A stretch of 39,305 nucleotides of DNA, taken from assembly GCA_016872285.1 (NCBI GenBank), contig VGZZ01000025.1, forward strand, positions 1 through 39,305, given 5' to 3'. Below the pieces are notes generated by a model. The model saw nothing but the letters and a program-made list of their open reading frames with translations. It searched no databases and was not told where the DNA came from. The position numbers were made by a program, and so were the translations under genes. This document shows positions 16,529 through 24,416 of the stretch, piece by piece (the first letter of the stretch is position 1; every line of letters starts with the position of its first letter). Source of the DNA: SAR202 cluster bacterium. GTDB taxonomy: Bacteria; Chloroflexota; Dehalococcoidia; Lucifugimonadales; GCA-2712585.

Positions 16529-17796
16529 TAGTCGGCGGCCTCCGCGGGCTGGATGATGGCGACCTTAGGCTCCAGCCTGGGGCTGGGCGCGGCGATGCGC
16601 TCGCGCAGGAACCGGCTAAAGAGGGCGATAGAACCTATAGCCAGGGGAAGGTTGATGGCTGCCATTATCCACTGCTCGCTGCGGGTGATTTCGCCAGGGA
16701 CGGCGGCATTATAGTAGGCGAAGAAATAGACCTCAACGGCAGTGGCCACCAGGTTGATGAGGGCCAGGGGAAGGAGGAACTTCCAGGCGAAGGCCATAAT
16801 CTGGTCGATGCGCAGGCGCGGGAAGGTGGAGCGAATCCAGATAAAGAGGAAGGCGAAGAAGGCCAGCTTCAGCAGGAACCACATGGCGCCCAGCTCGCCG
16901 GAGAGGAAGGGGCCGGACCAGCCGCCGAGGAACAGGGTGGACAGGACAGCAGAAGCCGCCAGCACGCCTGCCATCTCCGCCGCTTGCATAAGGGCGAACT
17001 TTATGCCGCTGTATTCGGTGTGATAACCGGCGATGATTTCGGACTCGGCCTCCAGGATGTCGAAGGGGGTGCGGTTAAGCTCAGCGGAGATGCCGAGCAT
17101 GAAAATCAGCATCCCCAGGGGTTGGACAAGGACGAAGGGTATAAGTTGGGCTTCGACCACGCTAACCATAGACATGGAGCCCGCCAGCAAGACCACACCG
17201 ACCAGGGAAAGGATAAGAGGCACCTCATAGCTTATCAGCATAGCGACGCCTCGCATGGCGCCGAAGACGGCGTAGCGATTGCCCGAGGCCCAGCCAGCCA
17301 TGAAGACGCCCAGGGTGCTGAGGGTTCCGACGGCGATGAAGTAGAGGACGCCTATGTTCAGGTCGGCCAGATAGGTGTTGCGGGCGAAGGGTATCACCGC
17401 CAGGCTCAGCAGCAAAGACGCCAGCATGACTATGGGGACGACCGTAAAAACTATCTTGTCGGCGGAGGTAGGCACCAGGTCTTCTTTAGTGATGAGCTTG
17501 AGCAGGTCGGCTATGGGCTGGAGGAGGCCGAAGGGCCCCCATCGGTTAGGGCCGCGCCGCAACTGGAACCGAGCGATGAGCCGGCGCTCCGCCCAGACGA
17601 AGACGGCGGCGCCCAGCAGCGCGCCGTTGACCAGGATGAACATTATGGTGAACCCGGCGATGAAGAAGGCCAGCCACTCCCAGCCGCCGGGGAAGATGCC
17701 GTCGCGGCCGCCGCACCAAGTCGCGTTACCATCGTTACCGCCGAAGAAGCAGTAGACGCCTCGAAAGACGACGTTTTCCTGGAGGAAGGGGACCAT
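16528..17796 (-). CDS. nuoH: NADH-quinone oxidoreductase subunit H
   Basis: The 422-residue membrane subunit forms much of the quinone site. VWAERRLIARFQLRRGPNR, the LLKLITKEDLVP segment and the loop NRTPFDILEAESEIIAGYH are diagnostic. It has about eight membrane helices. There is an N-terminal addition of about 40 residues before the first helix containing two Cys and many Gly (CFFGG...WCGG), which is not part of the usual core. The ATG overlaps the nuoD stop by one base (TGATG). Confidence 0.95.
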   Translation of the reverse strand: MVPFLQENVVFRGVYCFFGGNDGNATWCGGRDGIFPGGWEWLAFFIAGFTIMFILVNGALLGAAVFVWAERRLIARFQLRRGPNRWGPFGLLQPIADLLKLITKEDLVPTSADKIVFTVVPIVMLASLLLSLAVIPFARNTYLADLNIGVLYFIAVGTLSTLGVFMAGWASGNRYAVFGAMRGVAMLISYEVPLILSLVGVVLLAGSMSMVSVVEAQLIPFVLVQPLGMLIFMLGISAELNRTPFDILEAESEIIAGYHTEYSGIKFALMQAAEMAGVLAASAVLSTLFLGGWSGPFLSGELGAMWFLLKLAFFAFLFIWIRSTFPRLRIDQIMAFAWKFLLPLALINLVATAVEVYFFAYYNAAVPGEITRSEQWIMAAINLPLAIGSIALFSRFLRERIAAPSPRLEPKVAIIQPAEAAD

Positions 17797-18902
17797 CAGC
17801 GGTCCACCTCCCCCATGTTGATGTCGATGCTGCCCAGGGTGACAATCATATCGGCCAGCTTGGAGCCTAGGAGCAATTCTTTTAGGACGGTGAGGTTAAT
17901 CAGGGATGGGGAGCGGACTTTGCATCGGTAGGGCGCCACGCTGCCGTCGCTGACCATGTAAAAGGCCAGCTCGCCTTTAGGAGACTCGACGCGGCCATAA
18001 GCCTCGGCGCCGGCAGGGGGGCGGAGGATGAAGGGAAGCTCGGCGCGGGCGAGGCCGGGCTGGATCTGCTCGCGGCACTGCTGCACGATACGCAGGCTCT
18101 GCTTGATCTCTTCGAGCCGCACCTGGAACCGGTCGTAGTTATCGCCGCGCTGTCCGACGGGTATGTCGAACTGGACGCGCTGGTAGATGTCGTAAGGGTC
18201 GGCCCTGCGCCAGTCCCAGGGGAGGCCGCTGCCGCGCAGCACCGGGCCGCTGATGGAGCCGGCGATGGCGGACTCCAGCTTGAGAACGCCCGTGCCCTTG
18301 GTGCGCACTAATACAATCTCGTTCTCCACTATCAGCTTTTCCAGGTCGTCGAAGAGATGGGGCGTGTTGGCGATGAATTTATCCAGGGCGGGCCAGAACT
18401 CTTCAGGGGCATCGGCATAGACGCCGCCGGGCCGCATGTAGCTGACGGTGATTCGCGCGCCGCAGAGCATTTCGAACATATCGAGGATGTTTTCACGGAT
18501 GCGGAAGCAGTACATGAGAGGCGTAGCCAGGGCACCCAGGTCTTGCAAAAAGAAGCCGATGGCGACCATGTGGCTAGCGATGCGCTGCAATTCGGCGGCG
18601 ATAACCCGCAGGTACTGGGCCCGTTCCGGCACCTCGACGCCCAGCAGCCGTTCGACGGCCAGGCAGTAGGCCTGGTTGTTGGTCATGGAGGCAACGTAGT
18701 CCAGGCGGTCGGTGAGGGTCAGGGCCTGGACGTAGTTGCGTTCTTCGGCCAGCTTTTCGGAGCCGCGGTGCAGGTAGCCGAAAACCGGCTCCACATCCAC
18801 GATGATCTCGCCGTCGAAGCTGACGCGAAGCCGCATCACTCCGTGGGTGCTGGGGTGCTGCGGTCCGATGTTGACGACGACGGGTTCAGCGCGAATAGCC
18901 AT
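17796..18902 (-). CDS. nuoD: NADH-quinone oxidoreductase subunit D
   Basis: The 368-residue protein is the 49-kDa subunit, descended from the large subunit of [NiFe]-hydrogenases. It begins with GPQHPSTHG, whose His approaches the quinone, and has GYLHRGSEK, the DRLDYV segment and RVESPKGEL. The C-terminal DINMGEVDR is typical. It is encoded separately from nuoC, not fused. It starts 7 bases after the nuoC stop. Confidence 0.96.
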   Translation of the reverse strand: MAIRAEPVVVNIGPQHPSTHGVMRLRVSFDGEIIVDVEPVFGYLHRGSEKLAEERNYVQALTLTDRLDYVASMTNNQAYCLAVERLLGVEVPERAQYLRVIAAELQRIASHMVAIGFFLQDLGALATPLMYCFRIRENILDMFEMLCGARITVSYMRPGGVYADAPEEFWPALDKFIANTPHLFDDLEKLIVENEIVLVRTKGTGVLKLESAIAGSISGPVLRGSGLPWDWRRADPYDIYQRVQFDIPVGQRGDNYDRFQVRLEEIKQSLRIVQQCREQIQPGLARAELPFILRPPAGAEAYGRVESPKGELAFYMVSDGSVAPYRCKVRSPSLINLTVLKELLLGSKLADMIVTLGSIDINMGEVDR

Positions 18903-18909
18903 AGGCCCC

Positions 18910-19365
18910 TCAGTACTTCACCACGTCCTCGAAGTCTTTACGATGGGGATGGCCCGGGAAGCCGTCCCATAACATTATCCGCTTGAGGTTGGGATGCCCC
19001 TCAAAGGCCACGCCCATAAGGTCGTAGACCTCGCGCTCCTGGAAGTCGGCGCCCTGCCACACTTCATACACCGACGGCACCGTGGGGTTCTCTCGACCGT
19101 AGACCTTGGCCTTGACCACAGCGCTGTGGTTAAGGTTCAGGGATGTGAGGTGGTATACGAGTTCGAAGTGGTCGATGTAATCGACGGCGGAGACGGAGTT
19201 GAGGAAGTTAAAGTCCAGGTCCTTGTCCTCTTTCAAGAAGCAGCAAACGTCGCGAATCGAGGCGGGGTCAATCCAAATCGAGTCGCCGCGCCAGGACTGC
19301 ACCGCGCTGGGAAACCGCTCCTTGAGCTTTAGCGATAGCTCCTGGCCGGGAAGCGCTCTGGTCAT
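18910..19365 (-). CDS. nuoC: NADH-quinone oxidoreductase subunit C
   Basis: The 151-residue peripheral subunit shows the family ending: [29 protein letters not shown] followed by GHPHRKDF. The first part has [21 protein letters not shown]. The ATG overlaps the nuoB stop by 4 bases (ATGA). It helps hold NuoB, D and I together. Confidence 0.93.
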   Translation of the reverse strand: MTRALPGQELSLKLKERFPSAVQSWRGDSIWIDPASIRDVCCFLKEDKDLDFNFLNSVSAVDYIDHFELVYHLTSLNLNHSAVVKAKVYGRENPTVPSVYEVWQGADFQEREVYDLMGVAFEGHPNLKRIMLWDGFPGHPHRKDFEDVVKY

Positions 19366-19976
19366 ACCTCGCCGGCCCTTCTGCCCTTGATGCTGTACTT
19401 CTTAATCTTCTCGTGAAGCTGCATGATGCCGTAGAGCAGAGCGTCGGGCCGGGGAGGGCAGCCGGGGACGTACACGTCAACGGGCACAATATGATTGACG
19501 CCAGGCACCACGCTGTAGGACGAGTAGTAGGGACCGCCGCTGGTGGCGCAGACGCCCATGGAGATAACCCACTTGGGCTCGCCCATCTGGTCGTAGATGC
19601 GGCGGATGGGCACGGCCATCTTCCAGGTGACTGTGCCGGCCACAATCATCAGGTCAGCCTGACGGGGCGTGGCGCGGAAGGCCTCCATGCCGAATCGCGA
19701 GATATCGAAGCGGGACATCGCGCTGGCCATCATCTCGAAGGCGCAGCAGGCCAGACCGAAGGCTACGGGCCACAGGGCGGACTTGCGGCCCCAGTTGAGC
19801 AGGGCATCCACCGATGTGACCATGACGTTCTTTTGCAGGTCGGCGGGCACGTGGAGAAGGGGTTCAGGGTAGGCGTGCTGGCTGTGGGTGTGGCGCATGC
19901 TCTCGACGGCCTGGCCCTCTTCGATGTCGAGGCCGCGGGTCTGCAGGTAGAGAGGCGGGCGGGCTTCGGGCGTCAT
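19362..19976 (-). CDS. nuoB: NADH-quinone oxidoreductase subunit B
   Basis: The 204-residue subunit carries cluster N2, the last electron donor to quinone. Its four ligands are visible as the tandem Cys77-Cys78 ([10 protein letters not shown]), Cys143 (GVCATSGG) and Cys173 ([10 protein letters not shown]). The first 50 residues are an extra polar N-terminal part, longer than in E. coli. I chose the ATG at 19976 because GAGG lies before it and it follows the nuoA stop by 7 bases; the GTG one codon upstream is possible. Confidence 0.94.
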   Translation of the reverse strand: MTPEARPPLYLQTRGLDIEEGQAVESMRHTHSQHAYPEPLLHVPADLQKNVMVTSVDALLNWGRKSALWPVAFGLACCAFEMMASAMSRFDISRFGMEAFRATPRQADLMIVAGTVTWKMAVPIRRIYDQMGEPKWVISMGVCATSGGPYYSSYSVVPGVNHIVPVDVYVPGCPPRPDALLYGIMQLHEKIKKYSIKGRRAGEV

Positions 19977-19983
19977 CACATCC

Positions 19984-20367
19984 TCACTTCCACTCCAGGT
20001 CCTTCTTACGCCAAGCGTACACCAGGCCAAAGCCAAGTATAGCCATGAAGACCAGCATCTGTATAAGGGCGTAGAGGCCCAGGGTCCCCATGCGAGTGGC
20101 CCAGGGGTAAAGGAAAATTACCGACACGTCGAAGATAACAAAAAGAAGGGCATACATATAATATCGGAAGTTGAACTGCTCCCATGGCCCGCCGATGGTT
20201 TCCATGCCGCACTCGTAGATTTCCTTCTTGACGGGGTTGGGCTTCTGAGGCCGGATGCCCAGGCGCGAAAGGGTGAAGGAGAGCATGAGCATACTAAAGG
20301 GCACGAAGATAGCGACGCCGGCGAAGATGGCTATGAGGCCGTACTGTCTGAGATAGTCTTCCAGCAT
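19984..20367 (-). CDS. nuoA: NADH-quinone oxidoreductase subunit A
   Basis: The 127-residue membrane subunit has three helices and the conserved loop [24 protein letters not shown], in which the Cys is exposed near the quinone site, then [16 protein letters not shown] with the conserved Asp. The ATG at 20367 has GGAG upstream. A longer open frame starts at 20439 but would run through the promoter. First gene of the nuo operon. Confidence 0.93.
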   Translation of the reverse strand: MLEDYLRQYGLIAIFAGVAIFVPFSMLMLSFTLSRLGIRPQKPNPVKKEIYECGMETIGGPWEQFNFRYYMYALLFVIFDVSVIFLYPWATRMGTLGLYALIQMLVFMAILGFGLVYAWRKKDLEWK

Positions 20368-20410
20368 GGGCGGGTTACTCCAGGATTGGGGTGCAATATA
20401 GCACAGGGAT

Positions 20411-20439
20411 ATTATAGTCGCAAGTGAAAATATGCACAA
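20411..20439 (-). promoter_or_regulatory. Candidate promoter of the nuo operon
   Basis: On the - strand TTGTGC (20439-20434), 17 bases, then a perfect TATAAT (20416-20411). Transcription would start near 20404, about 37 bases before the nuoA ATG. No other good promoter is visible further down the operon, since the genes abut. Confidence 0.65.
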
Positions 20440-20506
20440 AGTATGTTGGGGGCTAAAGTTAGGAGGAACGTGCTAAAATTTTCCAGACGGCCCTCGGACA
20501 CATTCC

Positions 20507-20704
20507 ATGGTACAAGTCCAATCAAAAGCTGAAGTTTACTTCATGGCTCTGCTTTCCCTCTCAAAAAGGGAGCGCAATCAAGTCCTTGCTAGTCTAGTTG
20601 AAGACCAGAAAGTAAGGGAGGACTTAATCGACATCTTGATTCATGAGTCCAGGAAGGGGGAGACCGCTGAATCCTATAGAAGCTATAGTAACGAGAGGAA
20701 ATAG
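20507..20704 (+). CDS. Small antitoxin-like protein
   Basis: The 65-residue, charged, helical protein contains KAEVYFMALLSLSKRERNQV followed by LASLVEDQKVREDLIDILI. This aligns without effort with the frameshifted reading frame just downstream (KAEKVLMEYKALPKRERKKV...). Such short proteins precede RelE/ParE-type toxins as antitoxins. No strong ribosome site is seen. It starts 140 bases from nuoA in the opposite direction. A tandem duplication of the antitoxin gene is the likely origin. DNA-binding ability cannot be judged. Confidence 0.5.
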   Translation: MVQVQSKAEVYFMALLSLSKRERNQVLASLVEDQKVREDLIDILIHESRKGETAESYRSYSNERK

Positions 20705-20749
20705 AGAGGGGTTTAATCCTCGTAAAATTAGACCAGGATGGGAATTAGC

Positions 20750-20952
20750 ATGACTACCAAGGCTGAAAAGGTACTAATGGAATATAAAGCCTTGCCTAAG
20801 CGGGAGCGAAAAAAGTGCTCTCTCGCTTAATGGCAGATGAGGAAGACCTCCTTGAGGAAATATGGGCACAAAAGCTGCTGGAAGAACGGAAGAATGATAC
20901 AGAACGTCCCTTTGAAGAGTTCCTGGCCGAATATGAAACTGAGAAACTTTAG
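20750..20952 (+). pseudogene. Second antitoxin-like gene, interrupted by a -1 frameshift
   Basis: From ATG 20750 the frame reads KAEKVLMEYKALPKRERKK, then meets TAA at 20828-20830. Slipping back one base at the A-run continues it as VLSRLMADEEDLLEEIW, ending in FEEFLAEYETEKL and TAG at 20950-20952: a 67-residue antitoxin like those of RelE/ParE systems. The shift point is CGA AAA AAG, that is a six-A run where seven would restore the frame. The same string is a canonical -1 slippery heptamer, so either decay, sequencing error or programmed frameshifting is possible. The toxin gene starts in the overlap TAGTG. Confidence 0.65.
20809..20815 (+). other. A AAA AAG slippery heptamer
   Basis: The heptamer lies in the correct phase (CGA AAA AAG) for -1 slippage and joins exactly the two halves of the antitoxin frame. 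It is the same heptamer as in E. coli dnaX. A weak stem, GAGG with CCTC, follows about 25 bases later, and GGGAG lies only 3 bases upstream, closer than the usual stimulatory distance. Confidence 0.4.
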
Positions 20953-21203
20953 TGCCTTATTCCCTGACAATAAGGGGACAGACGGAAAAAGACATCAGGG
21001 TATTGCCGAAAGGTATAGCTCTCAGAATCAACCAAAGGATACTCTTGCTTAAGGCTGACCCACGGCCTTTAGGCTCAAAGAAGCTCGTTAACCAAGACGC
21101 CTACCGGATTCGCATTGGAGACTAAAGGGTTATCTATTTAATTAGGAAAGACTCGCAAGAAATTGTTATCTGGGCGGTGGGGCATAGAAAGGACGTTTAC
21201 TAG
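20952..21203 (+). pseudogene. RelE/ParE-like toxin with an internal stop codon
   Basis: Starting at GTG 20952, which overlaps the antitoxin stop by one base, the frame reads YSLTIRGQTEKDIRVLPKG, ADPRPLGSKKLV, AYRIRIGD, then TAA at 21123-21125, then RVIYLIRKDSQEIVIWAVGH and RKDVY to TAG at 21201-21203. Members of the RelE/ParE family have GDYRVIY here, so the TAA (codon 58) replaces the Tyr codon TAT or TAC. All other positions are intact, with the final HR(K) element, so the gene was recently functional or the stop is an error. As read, it cannot make the C-terminal third with catalytic residues. Confidence 0.8.
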
Positions 21204-21206
21204 GCA

Positions 21207-21863
21207 GTGCTTATAGACCTCCACACCCACACTCGTCCCAAGTCTTACGACGCCTTCCATGACATCGAGTCCCTGGTGGCGGAGGCCAAGGCGCTAGGCA
21301 TCGACGCGCTGTGCATCACCGAACACGACGCCTTTTGGGACCATGCCGAGCTAGCCAGGCTGTCCAAGCAGTTCGGTATGCTGCTGCTGCCGGGATGTGA
21401 AGTCAACACCGATGACGGGCACTTCCTGGCCTTTGGCTTGAAGGAATATAAGTACGGGATGCATCGAATGACCTTTCTGCGGCGGCTGGTGGGTCAGGCC
21501 GGCGGGGTGATTATCGCGGCCCATCCTTATAGACGCCGCTTTTCACCGCCAGGCCCTAGAAGCCCGTCGCTGGAGGAACAGGTGGGCAGAGCGGCAGAGG
21601 AGCCGGCCTTCAGCCAGTGCGACGCCATTGAAACCATCAACGGCCACGGGACGGTTATGGAGAACCGGTTCTCGGCGGCGCTGGCGGACAAGCTGCGGCT
21701 GCCGGCCACCGCGGGGACCGATGCCCACCAGCGGGGCGAAGTGGGGCTGTGCGCCACCAGGTTTGAGGCAAAGGTTGGCGACCTGGACGATTTGATTCGA
21801 GAGATTAAAGCTGGGCGGTGCAGCCCTGTGGCCCCGACGGAGGGACGGGTCCACGGTCTGTAA
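21207..21863 (+). CDS. PHP-domain phosphoesterase-like protein
   Basis: The 218-residue protein has the metal-binding motifs of the PHP superfamily: DLHTHT (His6, His8), ITEHD (His40, Asp41), PGCEVNT, IIAAHPYR and GTDAH near the C-terminus. PHP proteins hydrolyse phosphoester bonds, for example histidinol phosphate, nucleotide 3',5'-bisphosphates or DNA ends; the stand-alone short form does not tell which. The start is GTG at 21207, three bases after the toxin remnant, with no strong ribosome site. It converges with holA. Confidence 0.85.
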   Translation: MLIDLHTHTRPKSYDAFHDIESLVAEAKALGIDALCITEHDAFWDHAELARLSKQFGMLLLPGCEVNTDDGHFLAFGLKEYKYGMHRMTFLRRLVGQAGGVIIAAHPYRRRFSPPGPRSPSLEEQVGRAAEEPAFSQCDAIETINGHGTVMENRFSAALADKLRLPATAGTDAHQRGEVGLCATRFEAKVGDLDDLIREIKAGRCSPVAPTEGRVHGL

Positions 21864-21878
21864 ATATTGCCGGCAGGG

Positions 21879-22883
21879 CTACCTGGGCCCTACCGCCACC
21901 TCGGCCACCAGCAGTTCCAGCGCCAGGTCTTCTTCTATCTGCCCGTCCTTGACTGAGAAATCGGTCTCCACCAGACGCTGGTACAGGACTTTAATTCGAG
22001 GCCAGGGAAACTTGCGGGCCTGGTCCAGGGTCTTTCGCTGCACAAACTCGGCCCTAATCTCCAACCTGGAGCCAATTTCCTGCGGAGCCACGCCCTGCTC
22101 CAGCATCTCCTTGGCTAGGGTTACAAGTCGAAGCTGCCTTGCCACCAGATTAAGGATCTGTGAGAAGTTTGTGCCGCTGGCTTTGAGGCTGTGAATAAGC
22201 CTGAGCGCCAAACCCGGCCTTCCTTCCAGGATGGCGTCCACCGCGGCGAAGATACTGGCCTCCCGCACCTGGGGCACCAGGAGGTTTACGTCGGCCTCGT
22301 CGATAGGGCGGCGGCCGCAGTAGAGCGCCAGCTTATCCAGCTCCGAGTCCAGGGCGCGCAGGTTGCCGCCCACATACTGGCCGAGCAATCGGAGGGCGCC
22401 GGGGGTGATCTTCGCGCCTTTGGCCTCTGACCGTTTGCGGGTCCAGAGGGCCAGCTCCTCGCCTCGCGGCACCTCAAAGTTTTGCACATGGGCCTTGGAC
22501 CGCAGGCGCGTCAGCATGGGGTTGCGGTTGGAAAGGGCGCCCTCGAAGAAGACCAGTGTAGTAGTGGGAGGCAGGGTCTCGATTCGCGTCTCGAGCCCTT
22601 CCCACTGGCCCAGGGCGTCGGCGCCCTTCTTGGGCGCGGCCCGCCGCCGTCCGCCTTCGCCGCCATCGAAAGTTTGCAGCAGTCCCTCCACCACTACCAG
22701 CCGGCCCTGGGCGAGGAAGGGCATAGCGCCGGCCATGGCGATGAGCTTGTCCATGGTCAGATCGCCGGCGGAGACCCGATGGCTGTTGGCCTCCAGAACC
22801 TCGGGAGGGCCAACCTGCGTCTTGAGGGGCGCCAGGGCCTCCTCTATAAGGAAGGAATCGCCATAGAAAACCAGGATAGGCAT
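21879..22883 (-). CDS. holA: DNA polymerase III subunit delta
   Basis: The 334-residue protein matches the clamp-loader delta subunit, which opens the sliding clamp. The N-terminal part has FYGDSFLIEEAL, FLAQGRLVVVEGLL and LVFFEGALSNRNPML; the middle has RLLGQYVGGNLRALDSELDKLALY; the end has SIFAAVDAILEGRPGLALRLIHSL and ILNLVARQLRLV. Delta has no Walker motif, as here. The segment at about residues 75-90 (GGEGGRRRAAPKKG) is a charged insertion. It is divergent from the YchF-type gene, with 68 bases between the starts. Confidence 0.88.
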   Translation of the reverse strand: MPILVFYGDSFLIEEALAPLKTQVGPPEVLEANSHRVSAGDLTMDKLIAMAGAMPFLAQGRLVVVEGLLQTFDGGEGGRRRAAPKKGADALGQWEGLETRIETLPPTTTLVFFEGALSNRNPMLTRLRSKAHVQNFEVPRGEELALWTRKRSEAKGAKITPGALRLLGQYVGGNLRALDSELDKLALYCGRRPIDEADVNLLVPQVREASIFAAVDAILEGRPGLALRLIHSLKASGTNFSQILNLVARQLRLVTLAKEMLEQGVAPQEIGSRLEIRAEFVQRKTLDQARKFPWPRIKVLYQRLVETDFSVKDGQIEEDLALELLVAEVAVGPR

Positions 22884-22951
22884 AGCGGCCTCTACGATAG
22901 CACAACTGAGGGCTGGCGGGACGGGTGAAGGGACGCTATGCTTAGGAGGAT

Positions 22952-24040
22952 ATGGAGATAGCCCTCATTGGTCTGCCCAGCAGCGGCAAGACCACCTTAT
23001 TTAATGTATTGACCGGCGGCGCGCAGCAAGCGCCCGTAAGAGGCAAAGCAGGCATAGGCGTAGCAAAGATCCTTGACACGCGCCTGGACGCTTTATCCAA
23101 AGTTTTCAACCCCAAGAAGACCACCTTCGCCGAAATCACCTTTTGGGATATCCCGGCGGCAGTGGGCGAGGACGGGCAGCAGCGGGCCATAGGCGGGCAG
23201 TTCTTAAACCAGCTTCAGAGCGCCGACGCCTTTTTGCATGTGGTACGGGCCTTTGACGACCCGACGGTGCCTCATTCTCAGGGCAGCGTCGACCCTCTAA
23301 GAGACCTGGAGGCCCTGGACGCGGAGCTGGCTTTCTCAGACCTGGCTATCTTAGAACGTCGAGTCCAGCGCATCGCCGACTCGTTAAAGGGGGCCAGGGG
23401 CAACGAGCGGGAACAGCTGCTGCGGGAGCAGCCCTTGATTCAGCGAGTGAAGGAGTCCTTGGAAAAGGACGTGCCCCTGCGGCAGCAGACTTTCACGGGA
23501 GAAGAGTCCAAAACCCTGGCCAACTACCAGCTTCTGACCAGCAAGCCGCAACTTATCGTGATGAACATCGGCGAGGAAGACCTGGGGGACCAGGCGCGGG
23601 CGGACAAGCTGTCGGCCCAGGCCAGCGAGAAGCACGGGATGAGGGCGCTGGCGGTGTGCGGGAAGCTGGAGAGCGAGCTGTCGCAGCTATCAGCGGAGGA
23701 GCAGCGGGAGTTCCGCCAGTCCCTGGGGGCGGGCGAGTCAGCGGTGGGCCGGTTGGTGCGCGAGTGCCTGGAGATGGTGGGTATGAGCACCTTCCTCACC
23801 GTCGGCCCGGACGAGGTGCGGGGGTGGGTGATAAATAAGGAGATGGCGGCGGTGAAGGCCGCGGGAAGGATACACTCGGACATCGAGCGGGGATTTATTC
23901 GGGCCGAGGTGGTGTCTTACGACGACTTCATGGCCTGCGGATCGCTGGCGGAGGCACGAAAGCGGGGCGTGCTGCGGTCGGAGGGCAAGACCTACCCCGT
24001 GAAAGACGGGGATATTATCAACTTCCTGTTCAGTGTCTAA
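22952..24040 (+). CDS. ychF: YchF-type GTPase/ATPase with TGS domain, divergent
   Basis: The 362-residue protein has the YchF layout: P-loop GLPSSGKTT (residues 7-15), a coiled-coil middle part, the NIGE nucleotide-specificity motif (MNIGEEDLGD) and a C-terminal TGS domain with YDDFMACGSLAEARKRG, KTYPVKDGDIINF. YchF proteins bind ATP rather than GTP and associate with ribosomes. This copy departs from the family type: the P-loop is usually GLPNVGKST and the G3 motif usually D-x-A-G-L, here WDIPAAVGEDG. It may be a paralogous subgroup, so the symbol is given with reserve. TAGGAGGAT stands directly before the ATG. Confidence 0.8.
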   Translation: MEIALIGLPSSGKTTLFNVLTGGAQQAPVRGKAGIGVAKILDTRLDALSKVFNPKKTTFAEITFWDIPAAVGEDGQQRAIGGQFLNQLQSADAFLHVVRAFDDPTVPHSQGSVDPLRDLEALDAELAFSDLAILERRVQRIADSLKGARGNEREQLLREQPLIQRVKESLEKDVPLRQQTFTGEESKTLANYQLLTSKPQLIVMNIGEEDLGDQARADKLSAQASEKHGMRALAVCGKLESELSQLSAEEQREFRQSLGAGESAVGRLVRECLEMVGMSTFLTVGPDEVRGWVINKEMAAVKAAGRIHSDIERGFIRAEVVSYDDFMACGSLAEARKRGVLRSEGKTYPVKDGDIINFLFSV

Positions 24041-24416
24041 GCCCCACCTGCTCCCAACCACCCACTAGGCTAAACGCGCCGCATTTGTCTTCGGATGACT
24101 ACTCCTGAAAAGCTGCTTGGCGCGGACCTGTTGGACCTATGGGGGTTAACCCTCATAGGCGACCCCTTTTTAATCAACTCTGACCCGGTTCCCTGAACAC
24201 CGACAGGCACAGTCCTGGGTGCTAGCACCTGAAAGTATTCCAGGTATACCCCCCATGGGATGTCGTGTTGGCACCACAAATTAAGGTGGTAACCCACTGG
24301 GGTAGACTCTCCAAAGTGCCGATACTCTCCTCCAAGCGATAGCAACCCACCGATACAGGGCGCAAAAAGTTAAACCGCCCGAAGTCCGAGTAGGGGTCGC
24401 ATCCCGGAGGAATAGC
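24041..24416. other. Gene-free stretch after the YchF-type gene, with structured elements
   Basis: No convincing gene is found in these 376 bases. There is a hairpin (24137-24145 with 24150-24158, loop TTAA, one wobble pair) followed 8 bases later by TTTTT at 24168-24172, which may be the ychF terminator, and a perfect 12-bp palindrome at 24218-24229. Two overlapping - strand frames (24443-24222 and 24345-24070) are open but unlike known proteins. A structured RNA or decayed gene is possible. Confidence 0.35.
24137..24172 (+). terminator. Possible terminator of the YchF-type gene
   Basis: A 9-bp stem with one G-T pair and a TTAA loop is followed by GCGACCCC and five Ts. The spacer between stem and T-run is longer than usual, so the call is weak. 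It lies 97 bases after the stop codon. Confidence 0.35.
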
